From Collinsella aerofaciens (GTDB taxonomy: Bacteria; Actinomycetota; Coriobacteriia; Coriobacteriales; Coriobacteriaceae), in the NCBI GenBank assembly GCA_008671135.1, contig RQAP01000027.1, forward strand, positions 62,001 through 126,000: a DNA stretch of 64,000 bases. Reading direction: 5' to 3'. Made by a program: the position numbers and the translations under genes. Numbering within the stretch: the first letter of the stretch is position 1; the number at the start of each line of letters is the position of its first letter. Of this stretch, positions 18,837 through 28,154 are shown piece after piece. The notes beneath the pieces are model-generated. The model did no database searches, was not told the origin of the DNA, and saw only the letters and a program-made list of their open reading frames with translations.

Positions 18837-19376
18837 ATGGTGGCTAGTGGTCCTAAATCGAGCAAGACGGCTACAAACGAATATCGAATCTCAATTGAAG
18901 GTAACCCTTATCCGCATACTCTGGCTCTCATCAACCCAGCGGGAGACAGCCTCAACATCAAAAAACATGGGTTCACGGGTCCACTAGGACAGCTATTGAG
19001 TCTTAAATATACCGTTTATGACGATGCAAATGAAAAACTCTTCACTGTCGTCGACGGCGGTTTTAGCAACATGCCCAGGGTTGCGCTCATCATCGAACAC
19101 GAGGAAGTTGCGGTGTTCGATTATGGTCTAAACAGACTTGAGATGAAGTGCGTAACGAACATACCGGATTACACAATAAAAGGTAACTTCCTATTTGGAG
19201 ATTACGATATATTCAGCCAACGGGAAGTGAAACTATCTTCAGTTATCGTCCTTCAATGTGATAAACAATCGTGCTTTAGCATACAGGTTTTGGATAAAGC
19301 CGAATTAGCCGCCGCAATTGGAATACCTACAGCCATTGCCCTTCTTAGGGCTCGGATTGAAGAGCATCTCGAATAA
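18837..19376 (+). CDS. LURP-one-related / tubby-C-like domain protein
   Basis: Protein of 179 residues encoded in an AT-rich stretch unlike its neighbours. The order of beta-strand motifs, LSLKYTVYDDANEKLFTVVDGG, an acidic middle, then IPDYTIKGNFLFGDYDI and the final helix-like AAAIGIPTAIALL, resembles the LURP-one/YxjI twelve-stranded fold. Those proteins are poorly characterised and some bind membranes or phospholipid. GAGG lies eight bases before the ATG. Base composition suggests recent acquisition, together with the ABC ATPase remnant downstream. The domain call is moderate. Confidence 0.6.
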   Translation: MVASGPKSSKTATNEYRISIEGNPYPHTLALINPAGDSLNIKKHGFTGPLGQLLSLKYTVYDDANEKLFTVVDGGFSNMPRVALIIEHEEVAVFDYGLNRLEMKCVTNIPDYTIKGNFLFGDYDIFSQREVKLSSVIVLQCDKQSCFSIQVLDKAELAAAIGIPTAIALLRARIEEHLE

Positions 19377-19668
19377 ATCGCAAAAAGCAGTTCGTAACAA
19401 CATTCAGGAGCTGGATTGTTTTTTCTGGCTCCTGGAACTGTATTACATAGTCTGCAAATTGTTCGAAACCATGTCCATGATCCGCAGTGATGGCATTATG
19501 CTTTTTCATCTCCTGCGTAAACGCTACTTTCAAAAAGGATATCGAAACACTATCTAAATTGTTGCAAGACTCATCCAGACTAATAATAGAATAGCTGCTC
19601 AGAAAGGCTCTACAAAGCAATAAAGACGACAGTTCTCCGCCTTGATTATCAACTTGATTACTGTCGTC
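19345..19668 (-). pseudogene. C-terminal remnant of an ABC-transporter ATPase
   Basis: The open frame runs from a stop at 19669 and has no suitable start for its first part. Translated, it begins with a signature-like segment NQGGELSSLLLCRAFLSSY, then Walker-B-like IISLDESCNNLD, a D-loop position, the segment ITADHGHGFEQFADYVIQF where the H-loop would be, and ends LQSEP. The Walker A half is missing. This is the back half of an ABC ATPase with no partner permease, so it is best read as a decayed gene fragment. Its 3' end overlaps the end of the convergent LURP-like gene by 32 bases. The region is AT-rich. Confidence 0.65.
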
Positions 19669-19670
19669 TT
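19622..19670. repeat. 11-bp inverted repeat at the truncated end of the ABC fragment
   Basis: AAGACGACAGT and ACTGTCGTCTT, perfect complements separated by about 27 bases, lie exactly where the ABC ATPase fragment loses its upstream half. Could be a hairpin or a scar of the deletion. From 19671 to 19821 nothing was recognised. Confidence 0.5.
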
Positions 19671-19821
19671 ATTTTGAATAAAAAGCTCTGACATATGTCC
19701 ATCCCCTTAACTAATAATCATAGCTGGAAAGATGGCATTTTTATTCTATAGCCTCAAGCAACACGCTTTGCTGACGTCAAATCTTGTCATTACAAACATG
19801 TACCTGAGCGCTTAAGACTCC

Positions 19822-19853
19822 AAAAAAAAGGGGCGGCCGAGATGGCCGTCCCC
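19822..19853 (-). terminator. Terminator after the DUF1275 gene
   Basis: Minus-strand GGGGACGGCC and GGCCGCCCC pair around ATCTC, followed by eight T residues; 52 bases past the stop codon. Confidence 0.9.
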
Positions 19854-19904
19854 TCCCCAATATTGATCAGCGCGGCAAAGGGACAGCCCCTTTGCCGCAT
19901 TCGG

Positions 19905-20621
19905 TTACTTTCGGCAGCCCTCTTTCCAAGCCTCGGCCGCAACCTTCCAGCGTAAGCGCAAGTCGCGCTCGCGGTCGATGAACATGATGGCAAACGCGAC
20001 AAACAGCAGCAAGCTCGCCACGACGATGGCGTGCAGGCCCATGCGCTCAATGCACCAGTTGCCCAACACGGCGCCAAACACAAAGGTAAAGATCACGCCG
20101 AAATACAGCAGGCCGTTTTCCAAAAAGCCGCGCCTGTGGGTGATGATGTAATCGTCCACGTTTTGCAGCGCGTTGCGCAAGTTGCCGATGCACATGGTCG
20201 TAGCGATGCCGTGACCGTGGATCTTGCGGAAGCTCTCTACCTGCATACCGCAGGCAAACGAAGTGAGGCAGTTGGCGAGCAGATTGAAATTGCCGCCCGG
20301 GATAAAGCTCACGCCCAGCAAGATGACAGCTTCAAAGAACACCGTTACCTGGCGCCAGTGAATCACGCTGCCAAACCGCTCATGCACCAGGTCGGCAAGC
20401 ATAATGCCCACGGCAAACGACACCACGGGGAAGAAGTAGCGTCCCGCAAGTGCCCAGTTGCCCTCCGAGATGCTCACGCCCACGAGCAGGATGTTGCCTG
20501 TCTGCGCGTTGGCGAAAACATGATCGCGCCCAATGTACGAATAGACGTCCATAAAGCCACCGGCGAGCGCCAAGATGATGCCCAGCTCAATAGACTCCGA
20601 TATCTGTTTGGCACGCTGCAT
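19905..20621 (-). CDS. YoaK/DUF1275 family membrane protein
   Basis: Six-segment inner-membrane protein of 238 residues and unknown function. Family hallmarks include the early GGFMDVYSYI..FANAQTGNILLVGV stretch and the middle FACGMQVESFRKIHG, with CIGNLRNAL after it. The frame stays open far upstream; the start MQRAKQIS at 20621 was chosen because AAGGAGG lies ten bases before it and the upstream frame looks non-coding. It stands alone between a terminator and the divergent YgiQ gene. Confidence 0.88.
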   Translation of the reverse strand: MQRAKQISESIELGIILALAGGFMDVYSYIGRDHVFANAQTGNILLVGVSISEGNWALAGRYFFPVVSFAVGIMLADLVHERFGSVIHWRQVTVFFEAVILLGVSFIPGGNFNLLANCLTSFACGMQVESFRKIHGHGIATTMCIGNLRNALQNVDDYIITHRRGFLENGLLYFGVIFTFVFGAVLGNWCIERMGLHAIVVASLLLFVAFAIMFIDRERDLRLRWKVAAEAWKEGCRK

Positions 20622-20873
20622 CGTCGTGCATCCTCCTTGTTGACGACTCTCTCGTGCGTTGGCGGAAACATAGCCGCCGTTCATACTGTAACCCATTGAC
20701 AACATGGCGTGCGCGCGAGACGGGTTCTCCAACGCGCAGATACACAGTCTGGAAACAAACGATCCCCGCATCGACGCGCCGATCCCCAGCTCATGTACTC
20801 CCCCAGTCTTTTTAGCCCCGTCCCAAAAAGACTGGTTACAATTACGTGCAGCATACAAACACCGGGAGGGATC

Positions 20874-23021
20874 GTGGCAAAAAAGCCTCAGCACGCTCAG
20901 AACAGCCAACGCGGACAGCAGGGCAAACAGGGTCAGCAGCAAAAGCGCGGCGGCAAGGCGCAGGCCACGGTCGCCCGCGCCAAGCATTCCCAAGCGACGC
21001 CCGCCCGCCCCTGGCGCCCGGGCCGCGACAAATTTCTCCCCGTCAGTCGCGCCGATATGAATGCGCGCGGCTGGGACCAGTGCGACTTTGTCTACATCTG
21101 CGGCGACGCCTACGTGGACCACCCCAGCTTTGGTATGGCCATCATTAGCCGCGTACTCGACGCGCACGGCTATAAGGTGGGCATCATCTGCCAGCCCAAC
21201 TGGACCGACCCCGCCAGCATCACCGTGCTCGGCGAACCGCGCCTGGGCTTTCTCGTCAGTGCCGGCAACATGGACTCCATGGTCAACCACTATTCAGTGA
21301 CCAAGCACCGCCGCCACACCGACGCCTATACTCCCGGTGGCGAGGAGGGGCGCCGTCCCAACCGAGCCGTCACGGTCTACGGCAACCTCATCCGCCAGAC
21401 GTTTAAGGACATCCCCATCATCATCGGGGGCATCGAGGCGAGTCTGCGCCGTCTGGCCCACTACGACTACTGGCAGGACAAGCTTAAGCGTTCGGTACTG
21501 CTCGACTCGGGCGCCGACATTCTCATCTACGGCATGGGCGAGCACGCGATTGTCGAGATCGCCGACGCGCTCGACGCGGGACTGCCCGTCGACCAGATTA
21601 CCTATATCAACGGCACCGTCTACCGCACCAACTCGCTCGACGAGGTCTACGACTACGACCTGTTGCCCAGCTGGGACGATCTTGCCGCCGACAAGCTCAA
21701 CTACGCGCGCAGCTTTAACGTGCAGCAGCAGAATATGGACCCCATCACCGGCCATCGCCTGGTAGAGCCCTATCCCAACAGCGTCTATGTGGTGCAAAAC
21801 CCGCCGTCGACGACACTCACCACCGACGAGATGGACGAGGTGGCCGAACTCCCCTACGCACGCGATTGGCATCCCGACTACGACGCGGCGGGCGGCGTGC
21901 CGGCCTTTGCCGAGATCAAGTTTTCCATTAGCTCCAACCGCGGTTGTTTTGGCGAGTGTTCGTTTTGCGCCCTCACCTTCCACCAGGGCCGCGTGTTGCA
22001 GATGCGCAGCCACGACTCGATCATGCGCGAGGCCGAGCTGCTCACACGCGATCCCGAGTTTAAGGGCTACATCAACGACGTAGGCGGACCGACGGCCAAC
22101 TTTAGCCGTCCCGCCTGCGACAAGCAGCTCAAGCACGGCGTGTGCAAGAACAAGCGCTGCCTATGGCCGAGCGTGTGCAAGAACATGGTGGTCGACGAGA
22201 GCGGCTACACGCAGCTGCTGCGCGACCTACGCCAGCTGCCGGGCGTCAAGAAGGTCTTCGTCCGCAGCGGCATCCGTTTTGACTACACTATGGCCGATGA
22301 CTCGGACGAGTTTTTGCGCGAGCTGCTGGAGCACCATGTCTCGGGCCAGCTACGCGTGGCGCCCGAGCATGTGAGCGACGCGGTGCTCTCCGTGATGGGC
22401 AAGCCGAGCCGCGCCGTCTACGATGCGTTCTGTCGCAAATTTGAGCGCCTGAACCGCGAGTACGGACTCAAGCAGTACGTGGTGCCGTATCTGATCTCGA
22501 GCCACCCCGGCTCGACGATGAAGGAAGCCGTGGACCTTGCCGAGGCCGTGCGCGACATGGGCTACATGCCCGAGCAGGTGCAGGACTTCTACCCTACGCC
22601 GTCCACCATGTCGACCTGCATGTACTACACCGGCGTGGACCCGCGCACCATGGAGCCGATCTACGTGGCGCGCGACCCGCACGAGAAGGCTATGCAACGC
22701 GCGCTCATCCAGTATCGCAAGCCCGAGAACTACAAGCTGGTACGTGAGGCGCTGGAGAAGGCCGGCCGCCGCGATCTGATCGGCTACACCAAGCATTGCC
22801 TGATCCGTCCCGTGCCGCCGCGACCGGGCGAGACGTCTGCTGGCGGCGGACATGGCGCCGGCAATAAGGGCGGCAGGGCCCACGGTGGCGCTGGCGGCGC
22901 CGGCAAGGGGCCTAAGGGCAGCAAGGGTCACGGCGGCATGTCGCGCGCGCAGAACACTGCCGGCCGCAACCGCGCGGCCCAGGGGCGGCAGGGTGCCAAC
23001 GGCGGCGGCAGGCGCAACTAG
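20874..23021 (+). CDS. YgiQ-family radical SAM protein
   Basis: Iron-sulfur radical-SAM enzyme of 715 residues, function unknown although widespread (UPF0313). The cluster cysteines are C358, C362 and C365 in GCFGECSFCAL. Other family segments include FVYICGDAYVDHPSFG, GNMDSMVNHY, IIIGGIEASLRRLAHYDYW and SHPGSTM. The GTG at 20874 with GGGAGG five bases ahead was taken as start, since the frame upstream is unlike the family. Both ends carry unusual low-complexity tails: a Gln/Lys-rich first 30 residues and a C-terminal stretch of about 65 residues rich in Gly, His, Lys and Arg, possibly nucleic-acid binding. Confidence 0.93.
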   Translation: MAKKPQHAQNSQRGQQGKQGQQQKRGGKAQATVARAKHSQATPARPWRPGRDKFLPVSRADMNARGWDQCDFVYICGDAYVDHPSFGMAIISRVLDAHGYKVGIICQPNWTDPASITVLGEPRLGFLVSAGNMDSMVNHYSVTKHRRHTDAYTPGGEEGRRPNRAVTVYGNLIRQTFKDIPIIIGGIEASLRRLAHYDYWQDKLKRSVLLDSGADILIYGMGEHAIVEIADALDAGLPVDQITYINGTVYRTNSLDEVYDYDLLPSWDDLAADKLNYARSFNVQQQNMDPITGHRLVEPYPNSVYVVQNPPSTTLTTDEMDEVAELPYARDWHPDYDAAGGVPAFAEIKFSISSNRGCFGECSFCALTFHQGRVLQMRSHDSIMREAELLTRDPEFKGYINDVGGPTANFSRPACDKQLKHGVCKNKRCLWPSVCKNMVVDESGYTQLLRDLRQLPGVKKVFVRSGIRFDYTMADDSDEFLRELLEHHVSGQLRVAPEHVSDAVLSVMGKPSRAVYDAFCRKFERLNREYGLKQYVVPYLISSHPGSTMKEAVDLAEAVRDMGYMPEQVQDFYPTPSTMSTCMYYTGVDPRTMEPIYVARDPHEKAMQRALIQYRKPENYKLVREALEKAGRRDLIGYTKHCLIRPVPPRPGETSAGGGHGAGNKGGRAHGGAGGAGKGPKGSKGHGGMSRAQNTAGRNRAAQGRQGANGGGRRN

Positions 23022-23064
23022 CGCGACAGGGCGTGGCGGCACGACACGCCCCCACCAATAAAAT

Positions 23065-23107
23065 GCCGCTCGCCGGGGCGTCGTAAAACGATTCCCCGGC
23101 GAGCGGC
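23065..23107. terminator. Bidirectional terminator between ygiQ-type and PTS genes
   Basis: GCCGCTCGCCGGGG and CCCCGGCGAGCGGC form a perfect 14-bp stem around a 15-base loop. ATTTTATT follows on the minus strand and GATTAATATT on the plus strand, serving both convergent genes. Confidence 0.85.
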
Positions 23108-23136
23108 CGATTAATATTGTCTATCTCAAAACGTCG

Positions 23137-24507
23137 TTACTTTTTGTCAAAACGACCATAGAGCGCAAACGAGAGCGTCGCGGAAATAACCCAAGTCAAA
23201 GCGATGCAGACGACAATCATGATCAGGTTCATGGGATTGCCGCTTGGATCGGCATAAACGGGCAACGAGGTAATGCCAGGCATAACAAAACCGAAGCACT
23301 TTGCGCCCAGAACAACGGTGAGCGCACCGCCAATGCCATCCGCGATCATCGCAGCGATAAGCGGAGTCCTGTTAGGAACCTGAACGGTAAACAAGGCGGG
23401 CTCGGAGATTCCCATAAATGCCGAGAAGGCGCACGTCATTGCAGCGGACTTGAGCTTTTCGTCGGTCATGCGCAGGGCCGCACCAAAAGACGCACCGCTT
23501 TCGGCGAGGTTATGGCAGAAAGAGATCGGGAGCAGATAGTCATACCCCAGCGTTGCGATATTGGAAATCTGGATAGGACTCGTCGATTGATGCATGCCGA
23601 AGAGCACGATAAGCGGCATAAAGAAGCCCAGCAGAAAACCGGCAACAGGGCCCAACGTCGAGAATAGCCAAACGATACCGTTGGCGAGACCAAGACCGCA
23701 CCAGGCACCAATCGGAGCGAGCACAAACAGGTTGACCGGAATCACGATAGCAAGGGAGAGTGCCGGGACGACAACGAGCTTGAAAAGATCCGGCACGACC
23801 TTGTCGATTGCGCGATATACAAAGGACAAGCCAATGACGCCAAAGATGACCGGGAACACGGAATCGGCGTAGCTAAAAATCGGCACCGTAAAACCGAACA
23901 ACGCAAGAGGCGTCTCGCCTGTACCGACAGCGTTGACAATAGTCGGGTACATCAGCGATCCGGCAACACAAAGCGCAAGCGAACGGTTGACTCGGAACTT
24001 ATCAGCTGTAGACATTGCCAGCAAAAACGGCAAGAAGTAGAACGGGATATCCGAAATCATATTGAATATCGCAAAATCGCCGGCACCCGTGTCGATTCCA
24101 AAAGCCGCGATAGCAGCCAGGATGCCCTTTACGATACCTCCCGCCACCAGCGCGGGAATGATAGCGGAGAAAATGCCGGTGATGATATCGAATACGCGAG
24201 CCGAACCTTTTTGGAGCTCAGGCTGCTCGGCATCGGCGGAGACCTCACCACCCATCCTGTCGCCTAGCATGGGCTCCAATTCGTCATATACCGACCCCAC
24301 GCTGGCGCCGATGATAACCTGCCACTGCCCGTCTTTAACCTGCGCGCCCAAGGCGCCGTCAAGCGTCTTAAGGGCCTCCAGGTCTGCCTTGCTATCGTCC
24401 TTCAGGTTGAATCTGAGCCTTGTAATGCAGTGCGTTGCCATAACAACGTTATCGGCGCCGCCCACGAGCTCGAGGACACGAGCGGCCAGTTCCTTCTTGT
24501 CTGCCAC
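23137..24507 (-). CDS. PTS beta-glucoside-type EIIBC permease
   Basis: Membrane phosphotransferase permease that imports and phosphorylates a sugar, here probably a beta-glucoside. 456 residues. The EIIB domain occupies about the first 85 residues, with the phosphocysteine in ATHCITRLRF near residue 27, followed by about ten membrane segments of EIIC including the GMHQSTSPI-type and FMGISEPALF conserved loops. There is no EIIA domain, so phosphate must come from a separate EIIA. AGGAG overlaps the first GTG, making the second GTG (24507) the better start. It lies just downstream of the GH1 gene, the ribosome site overlapping that gene's stop. Confidence 0.9.
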   Translation of the reverse strand: MADKKELAARVLELVGGADNVVMATHCITRLRFNLKDDSKADLEALKTLDGALGAQVKDGQWQVIIGASVGSVYDELEPMLGDRMGGEVSADAEQPELQKGSARVFDIITGIFSAIIPALVAGGIVKGILAAIAAFGIDTGAGDFAIFNMISDIPFYFLPFLLAMSTADKFRVNRSLALCVAGSLMYPTIVNAVGTGETPLALFGFTVPIFSYADSVFPVIFGVIGLSFVYRAIDKVVPDLFKLVVVPALSLAIVIPVNLFVLAPIGAWCGLGLANGIVWLFSTLGPVAGFLLGFFMPLIVLFGMHQSTSPIQISNIATLGYDYLLPISFCHNLAESGASFGAALRMTDEKLKSAAMTCAFSAFMGISEPALFTVQVPNRTPLIAAMIADGIGGALTVVLGAKCFGFVMPGITSLPVYADPSGNPMNLIMIVVCIALTWVISATLSFALYGRFDKK

Positions 24508-24518
24508 AGCAATCACTC

Positions 24519-25997
24519 CTACCCAAGATCCTCGCCATTAGTGGCGATACATTTCTGATACCAATAGAAAGAGTCTTTACGCAAGCGCTCCGCAGTGCCG
24601 TTGCCGCAATTATCCAGATCGACATAGATAAGCCCGTATCGCTTGTCCATCGTTAGCGGGCCGCAGGCAACAAGGTCAATGAATCCCCAGATCATATATC
24701 CGCGCACGTCAACGCCATCGATCACCGCCTCTTTAAGGCACTTTATGTGCTGGCGCAAATAATCGATTCGATACTCGTCGTGGATGCTGCCATCCTCCTC
24801 GACCACATCAGATGTACCGAGGCCGTTCTCGGCGATATACAGGGGCAGCCCATAGCGGTCATACATCTGGTTAAGGGTAACCCTCAAGCCAATGGGATCG
24901 AGCTGCCAGCCCCACTCACTCGTCTCGAGATAAGGGTTCTTGTTTGCCATGACCAGATTTCCCGCAGTCTTCTCCCATCCCTGATCGCAGGTAGATACCT
25001 GGGAAAAGTAGTACGAGAAGGCCAGGAAGTCGACCGTGTTGCGAGCGATGAGCTCTTCATCGCCCGGTTCCATTTGAATCTCGATATCGCACGCATCGAA
25101 ATAGCGATTCATATAAGCGGGGTATTTTCCGCGAGCCATCACGTCCGTATAGAACCAGTTGGAATACTGGTCGTCGTGAATAGCCTGCATGTTATCTTCG
25201 GGACGGCAGGTGGCGGGATACGTACAGAATCGAGCGATCATGCCGCCAACGGGAGTATCGGGCGAAAGACGATGGACAATCTCGACGGCACGCGCATTGG
25301 CAACGAACTCATGGTGCAGGCACTGGAAGATGGCTCGATCGAAGTTCTCCCCCTCTTCGTCTTTGACCAGACAGACCCCGTCCCAAGGCGAAAAACGCGC
25401 TGCATTGAACTCGTTAAAAGGCAGCCAGAAATCGACCAGATCGCCCAATTCCGTAACGATTGTCTCGACATAGCGGGCGAAGAAGTCAATCGTCTTGCGA
25501 TTCTTCCATCCCCCATATGTGGTGACAAGATTTACCGGGATGTCATAGTGGAGCATGGTGACGAAGGTCTTAATGCCGTGCTTTTTGCACTCACCCAGCA
25601 TGCTTCGATACCACTCGATGCCTTCGCGGTTAGGCTCAAGGTCATCTCCGTTAGGATAGATTCGGCTCCAGCAAATAGAGGTGCGGAACAGCTTGAGGCC
25701 CATCTCCGCAAAAAGCGCGATGTCCTCACGATAGTGATGATAGAAGTCGTTGCCACGCCTAAACGGGTAGAACTCAACGCCATCATCTGCGAGAGCGTTC
25801 ATTAGCTCGTCATGGCAGAATGGGTTGTTTTGATGCTTGTCCTCAATCTGGTCATGAGTCCAGGTACCATCCAGCCATCGACAATCCTGCGTCGACTTTC
25901 CCTTTCCGCCCTCATTCCAGGCGCCATCGGCCTGCGAGCACGATATGGCTCCGCCCCATAAAAAGTCGGAGTCAAACCCATGTTTTAACTTACCCAT
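24519..25997 (-). CDS. 6-phospho-beta-glucosidase, GH1
   Basis: Retaining glycosidase of 492 residues that hydrolyses phosphorylated beta-glucosides delivered by the adjacent PTS. N-terminal FLWGGAISCSQADGAWNEGGKG is the GH1 signature. The acid/base glutamate lies in LPFNEFN near residue 192 (usually TFNE), and the nucleophile in YIAENGLG near 391. The start MGKLKHG was chosen because AAGGAGG is four bases before it; the longer frame upstream runs through the promoter. Forms an operon with the EIIBC gene and is divergent from the AraC regulator. Confidence 0.93.
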   Translation of the reverse strand: MGKLKHGFDSDFLWGGAISCSQADGAWNEGGKGKSTQDCRWLDGTWTHDQIEDKHQNNPFCHDELMNALADDGVEFYPFRRGNDFYHHYREDIALFAEMGLKLFRTSICWSRIYPNGDDLEPNREGIEWYRSMLGECKKHGIKTFVTMLHYDIPVNLVTTYGGWKNRKTIDFFARYVETIVTELGDLVDFWLPFNEFNAARFSPWDGVCLVKDEEGENFDRAIFQCLHHEFVANARAVEIVHRLSPDTPVGGMIARFCTYPATCRPEDNMQAIHDDQYSNWFYTDVMARGKYPAYMNRYFDACDIEIQMEPGDEELIARNTVDFLAFSYYFSQVSTCDQGWEKTAGNLVMANKNPYLETSEWGWQLDPIGLRVTLNQMYDRYGLPLYIAENGLGTSDVVEEDGSIHDEYRIDYLRQHIKCLKEAVIDGVDVRGYMIWGFIDLVACGPLTMDKRYGLIYVDLDNCGNGTAERLRKDSFYWYQKCIATNGEDLG

Positions 25998-26097
25998 TTG
26001 CCCTCCTTGATCGGATGCTCCAGCGGATAACCCAATACTAGGAAGAACAAGATGCATAAGATATCGCATAGAAAGCATGGCTTTATAACATTTTTTT

Positions 26098-26133
26098 AGA
26101 TATAATACCGTTCAAGGTATCGATTCTACCGTT
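26098..26133. promoter_or_regulatory. araC promoter with paired TACCGTT operator repeats
   Basis: TATAAT at 26101-26106 is a good -10 for the AraC regulator. Immediately after it, TACCGTT occurs at 26106-26112 and again at 26127-26133, direct repeats 21 bases apart, two helical turns as expected for an AraC dimer. The same pair with the same spacing lies at 39587-39614. Position over the start site suggests autorepression; activation of the divergent GH1 operon is also possible. Confidence 0.6.
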
Positions 26134-26150
26134 CACCGCTGGAGCACCCC

Positions 26151-27143
26151 ATGGATTCGAATCTCAAACAGCTGCTCTATACGCATACCGAGACCGAAGA
26201 GTGGCATCGCACACATCCGGGAGAGCTCAGCCCGCGATATAACAGGGTGGAAACCACAACCATTAACGGCGAAGAGGTCTATCTGTTTGATTGGAAAGAA
26301 ACTCTCGACGAAAACCCCGTGGGCCTTATCAAGGAGTCGCGCTTTACCGATATTCCTCCTCATATCAATCGGGATATGGAGCTTAACTACGTGTACGACG
26401 GCGTCTGCACGTTTATCGTCAACGAACGGCGACTACTCCTTAAAAAGGGCGACGTGCTCATTTGCAACACCGGCGTAGTCAGAAGCGTTCCATACGTTAA
26501 GGGCGAGCATGATATCGTCATTTCGATCGTCTTCAAAAAAGAAATGTTCGATTCGTTGTTCCTGAGCCAGCTACCCGGCGCGTCACCATTAACGAATCTT
26601 CTATTTGATTTTGTGTCCAAAAACCGCGAGGCCCGAAAATATCTCATTCTTCCAGAGGAATACGCCCGACATGCGCGACGCCTCATCGAGATGCTCTTTA
26701 TCGAATATCACTTTAAAGATGCCTATTCCAATGAACTCATGAGGCACCTCGCCGTCAGCCTATTCCTTGTTCTCATTCGAGGACTGTACCGACGCTCCGC
26801 AACTGATAACCAGGCGATCATGTCGGACGAACGCATCGTGTCGATTCTGAATCATATTGAGCGAAGCTACGGCGACTGCACACTCGAAAGCATTGCGAGC
26901 GATACGGGTTATAGCACCAGCTATCTCAGCAGCTTGATCAAGCAAAAAACCGGCAAAACGTTTTCGCAAATCAAGCTCAACCAGCAGCTCACAGAGGCGG
27001 CATATCTTCTCAATAACACCGAGCGCAGCGTGCAGTATGTAGCCCGAAAAGTCGGCATCTCCAACATGTCATTCTTTTACTCAAAATTTAAAGAAGCATT
27101 CGGCGAAACGCCAGGTGCGTTCAGGACGCATCGGTCTAATTAA
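26151..27143 (+). CDS. AraC-family regulator of sugar use
   Basis: Transcription factor of 330 residues. The first ~150 residues are a cupin-like sensing domain (PPHINRDMELNYVYDGVCTF...KKGDVLICNTG). The last ~100 are the double helix-turn-helix: CTLESIASDTGYSTSYLSSL followed by SVQYVARKVGISNMSFFYSK, ending FKEAFGETPGAFR. It is divergent from the GH1/PTS operon, so beta-glucosides are a likely signal. Shared operators suggest it also acts on the alpha-glucoside PTS operon at 35-39 kb. Confidence 0.92.
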   Translation: MDSNLKQLLYTHTETEEWHRTHPGELSPRYNRVETTTINGEEVYLFDWKETLDENPVGLIKESRFTDIPPHINRDMELNYVYDGVCTFIVNERRLLLKKGDVLICNTGVVRSVPYVKGEHDIVISIVFKKEMFDSLFLSQLPGASPLTNLLFDFVSKNREARKYLILPEEYARHARRLIEMLFIEYHFKDAYSNELMRHLAVSLFLVLIRGLYRRSATDNQAIMSDERIVSILNHIERSYGDCTLESIASDTGYSTSYLSSLIKQKTGKTFSQIKLNQQLTEAAYLLNNTERSVQYVARKVGISNMSFFYSKFKEAFGETPGAFRTHRSN

Positions 27144-27151
27144 AGGCGTTA

Positions 27152-28066
27152 TTACTCAGACCGATCAGCTTCGCGCGACACGGGAATGCGCAATCGAAGC
27201 AGCGAGTGCATCGCCTCTACCAGCACAAAGCCGGCGATGCCAACCGTGACCACAACGTCGAGCGGCGTGTTCACAAACCACAGCAACGTCATGAGATACG
27301 ACCCGGCGTTAAAGGCAAAATGCAGCAGGATCGTGTAGCGGAGCTTTCCGGTGGTCACGAACACCCAACCAAAAATGAGGCCGGCAGCGCCCGCATAGCA
27401 GCCCTGCACCCAGTTCATATGCATAAAGCCAAAGATGGCCGCCTGCAGCACGATTGCCGCGGCGATACCCCACGTGCTTGGGGCCGCCCAGGGCACCATG
27501 GCGCCGTCTTGCGCGTTCGCGCGGCGCCGGCGCTTCCAGAGCGAACGGCACTGTGGATTAAACGCACGCAGCGAAAACTCAAAGATGATGCCGCGCACCA
27601 GCAGTTCCTCGCAAAACGGAGCGCCGAGCACCGTGGTCAGGACGGCAAGAAGGCTGGTATCGCCCATGCCCGTTTCCTCGACGAGCTCGCTATAGTCTGC
27701 CGCGACCTCGGGCAGCAGCGACAGCACGCCGTCGCATAGGTAGCTAATGACCACCTGCATGGATAGGCCGATCACGACAACGCAGGCAATGCGCTTCCAT
27801 GCCGCGCTTGCTCCCCCACCGAGCGGGCGCTCGCCTTGCCGGCGTGCCATGAAGGAGCGGGGCCACAGATAACGCCACCACAGCAGCGCCATCAAAAATG
27901 ACGCCGTCTGAGCGGCAGCCTGGAACCATTGAATATCGAGGTTGTCGATCGGGAAACCCGTCAGCACCGACACGGCATCGAGAACTGAAAACAGAACCAC
28001 GCTCAGGGCTATATCGGCAGCGACAACGCCAAAACAGGCAAGCGCCCACGCCATCGCATTGAGCAT
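27152..28066 (-). CDS. CPBP-family intramembrane metalloprotease
   Basis: Polytopic membrane protein of 304 residues in the CPBP (CAAX protease/bacteriocin-processing, Abi) family. The conserved motifs are present: EE in APFCEELLVRG at about 153-154 with R158, FGFMHMN with H216, and LLHFAFN with H249. About eight membrane segments are predicted. GAGGAGG lies five bases before the ATG of MLNAMAW, which was taken as the start. The substrate is unknown; family members act in protein processing or self-immunity. A palindromic repeat covers its upstream side. Confidence 0.88.
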   Translation of the reverse strand: MLNAMAWALACFGVVAADIALSVVLFSVLDAVSVLTGFPIDNLDIQWFQAAAQTASFLMALLWWRYLWPRSFMARRQGERPLGGGASAAWKRIACVVVIGLSMQVVISYLCDGVLSLLPEVAADYSELVEETGMGDTSLLAVLTTVLGAPFCEELLVRGIIFEFSLRAFNPQCRSLWKRRRRANAQDGAMVPWAAPSTWGIAAAIVLQAAIFGFMHMNWVQGCYAGAAGLIFGWVFVTTGKLRYTILLHFAFNAGSYLMTLLWFVNTPLDVVVTVGIAGFVLVEAMHSLLRLRIPVSREADRSE

Positions 28067-28083
28067 GCCAACCTCCTCAAAAC

Positions 28084-28140
28084 CCGGCACTTAGGGACGT
28101 TCCTTAACTGCCGGCTGAAAAGGAACGTCCCCAAGTGCCG
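28084..28140. repeat. Palindromic repeat, family 3 copy 1
   Basis: CCGGCACTTAGGGACGTTCC with the near-perfect complement GGAACGTCCCCAAGTGCCGG. Related sequences occur at 39621-39669 and 55643-55738. It fills the space between the antitoxin gene and the CPBP gene, where a toxin partner might be expected. Confidence 0.85.
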
Positions 28141-28154
28141 GCAGTTTGGGACGG

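Noticed and set aside
18656..18847. 63-residue frame with the cysteine-rich segment NCPCGYCSCIYC
   Set aside because: No ribosome site, starts before the candidate -10 element, and overlaps the better-supported gene at 18837.
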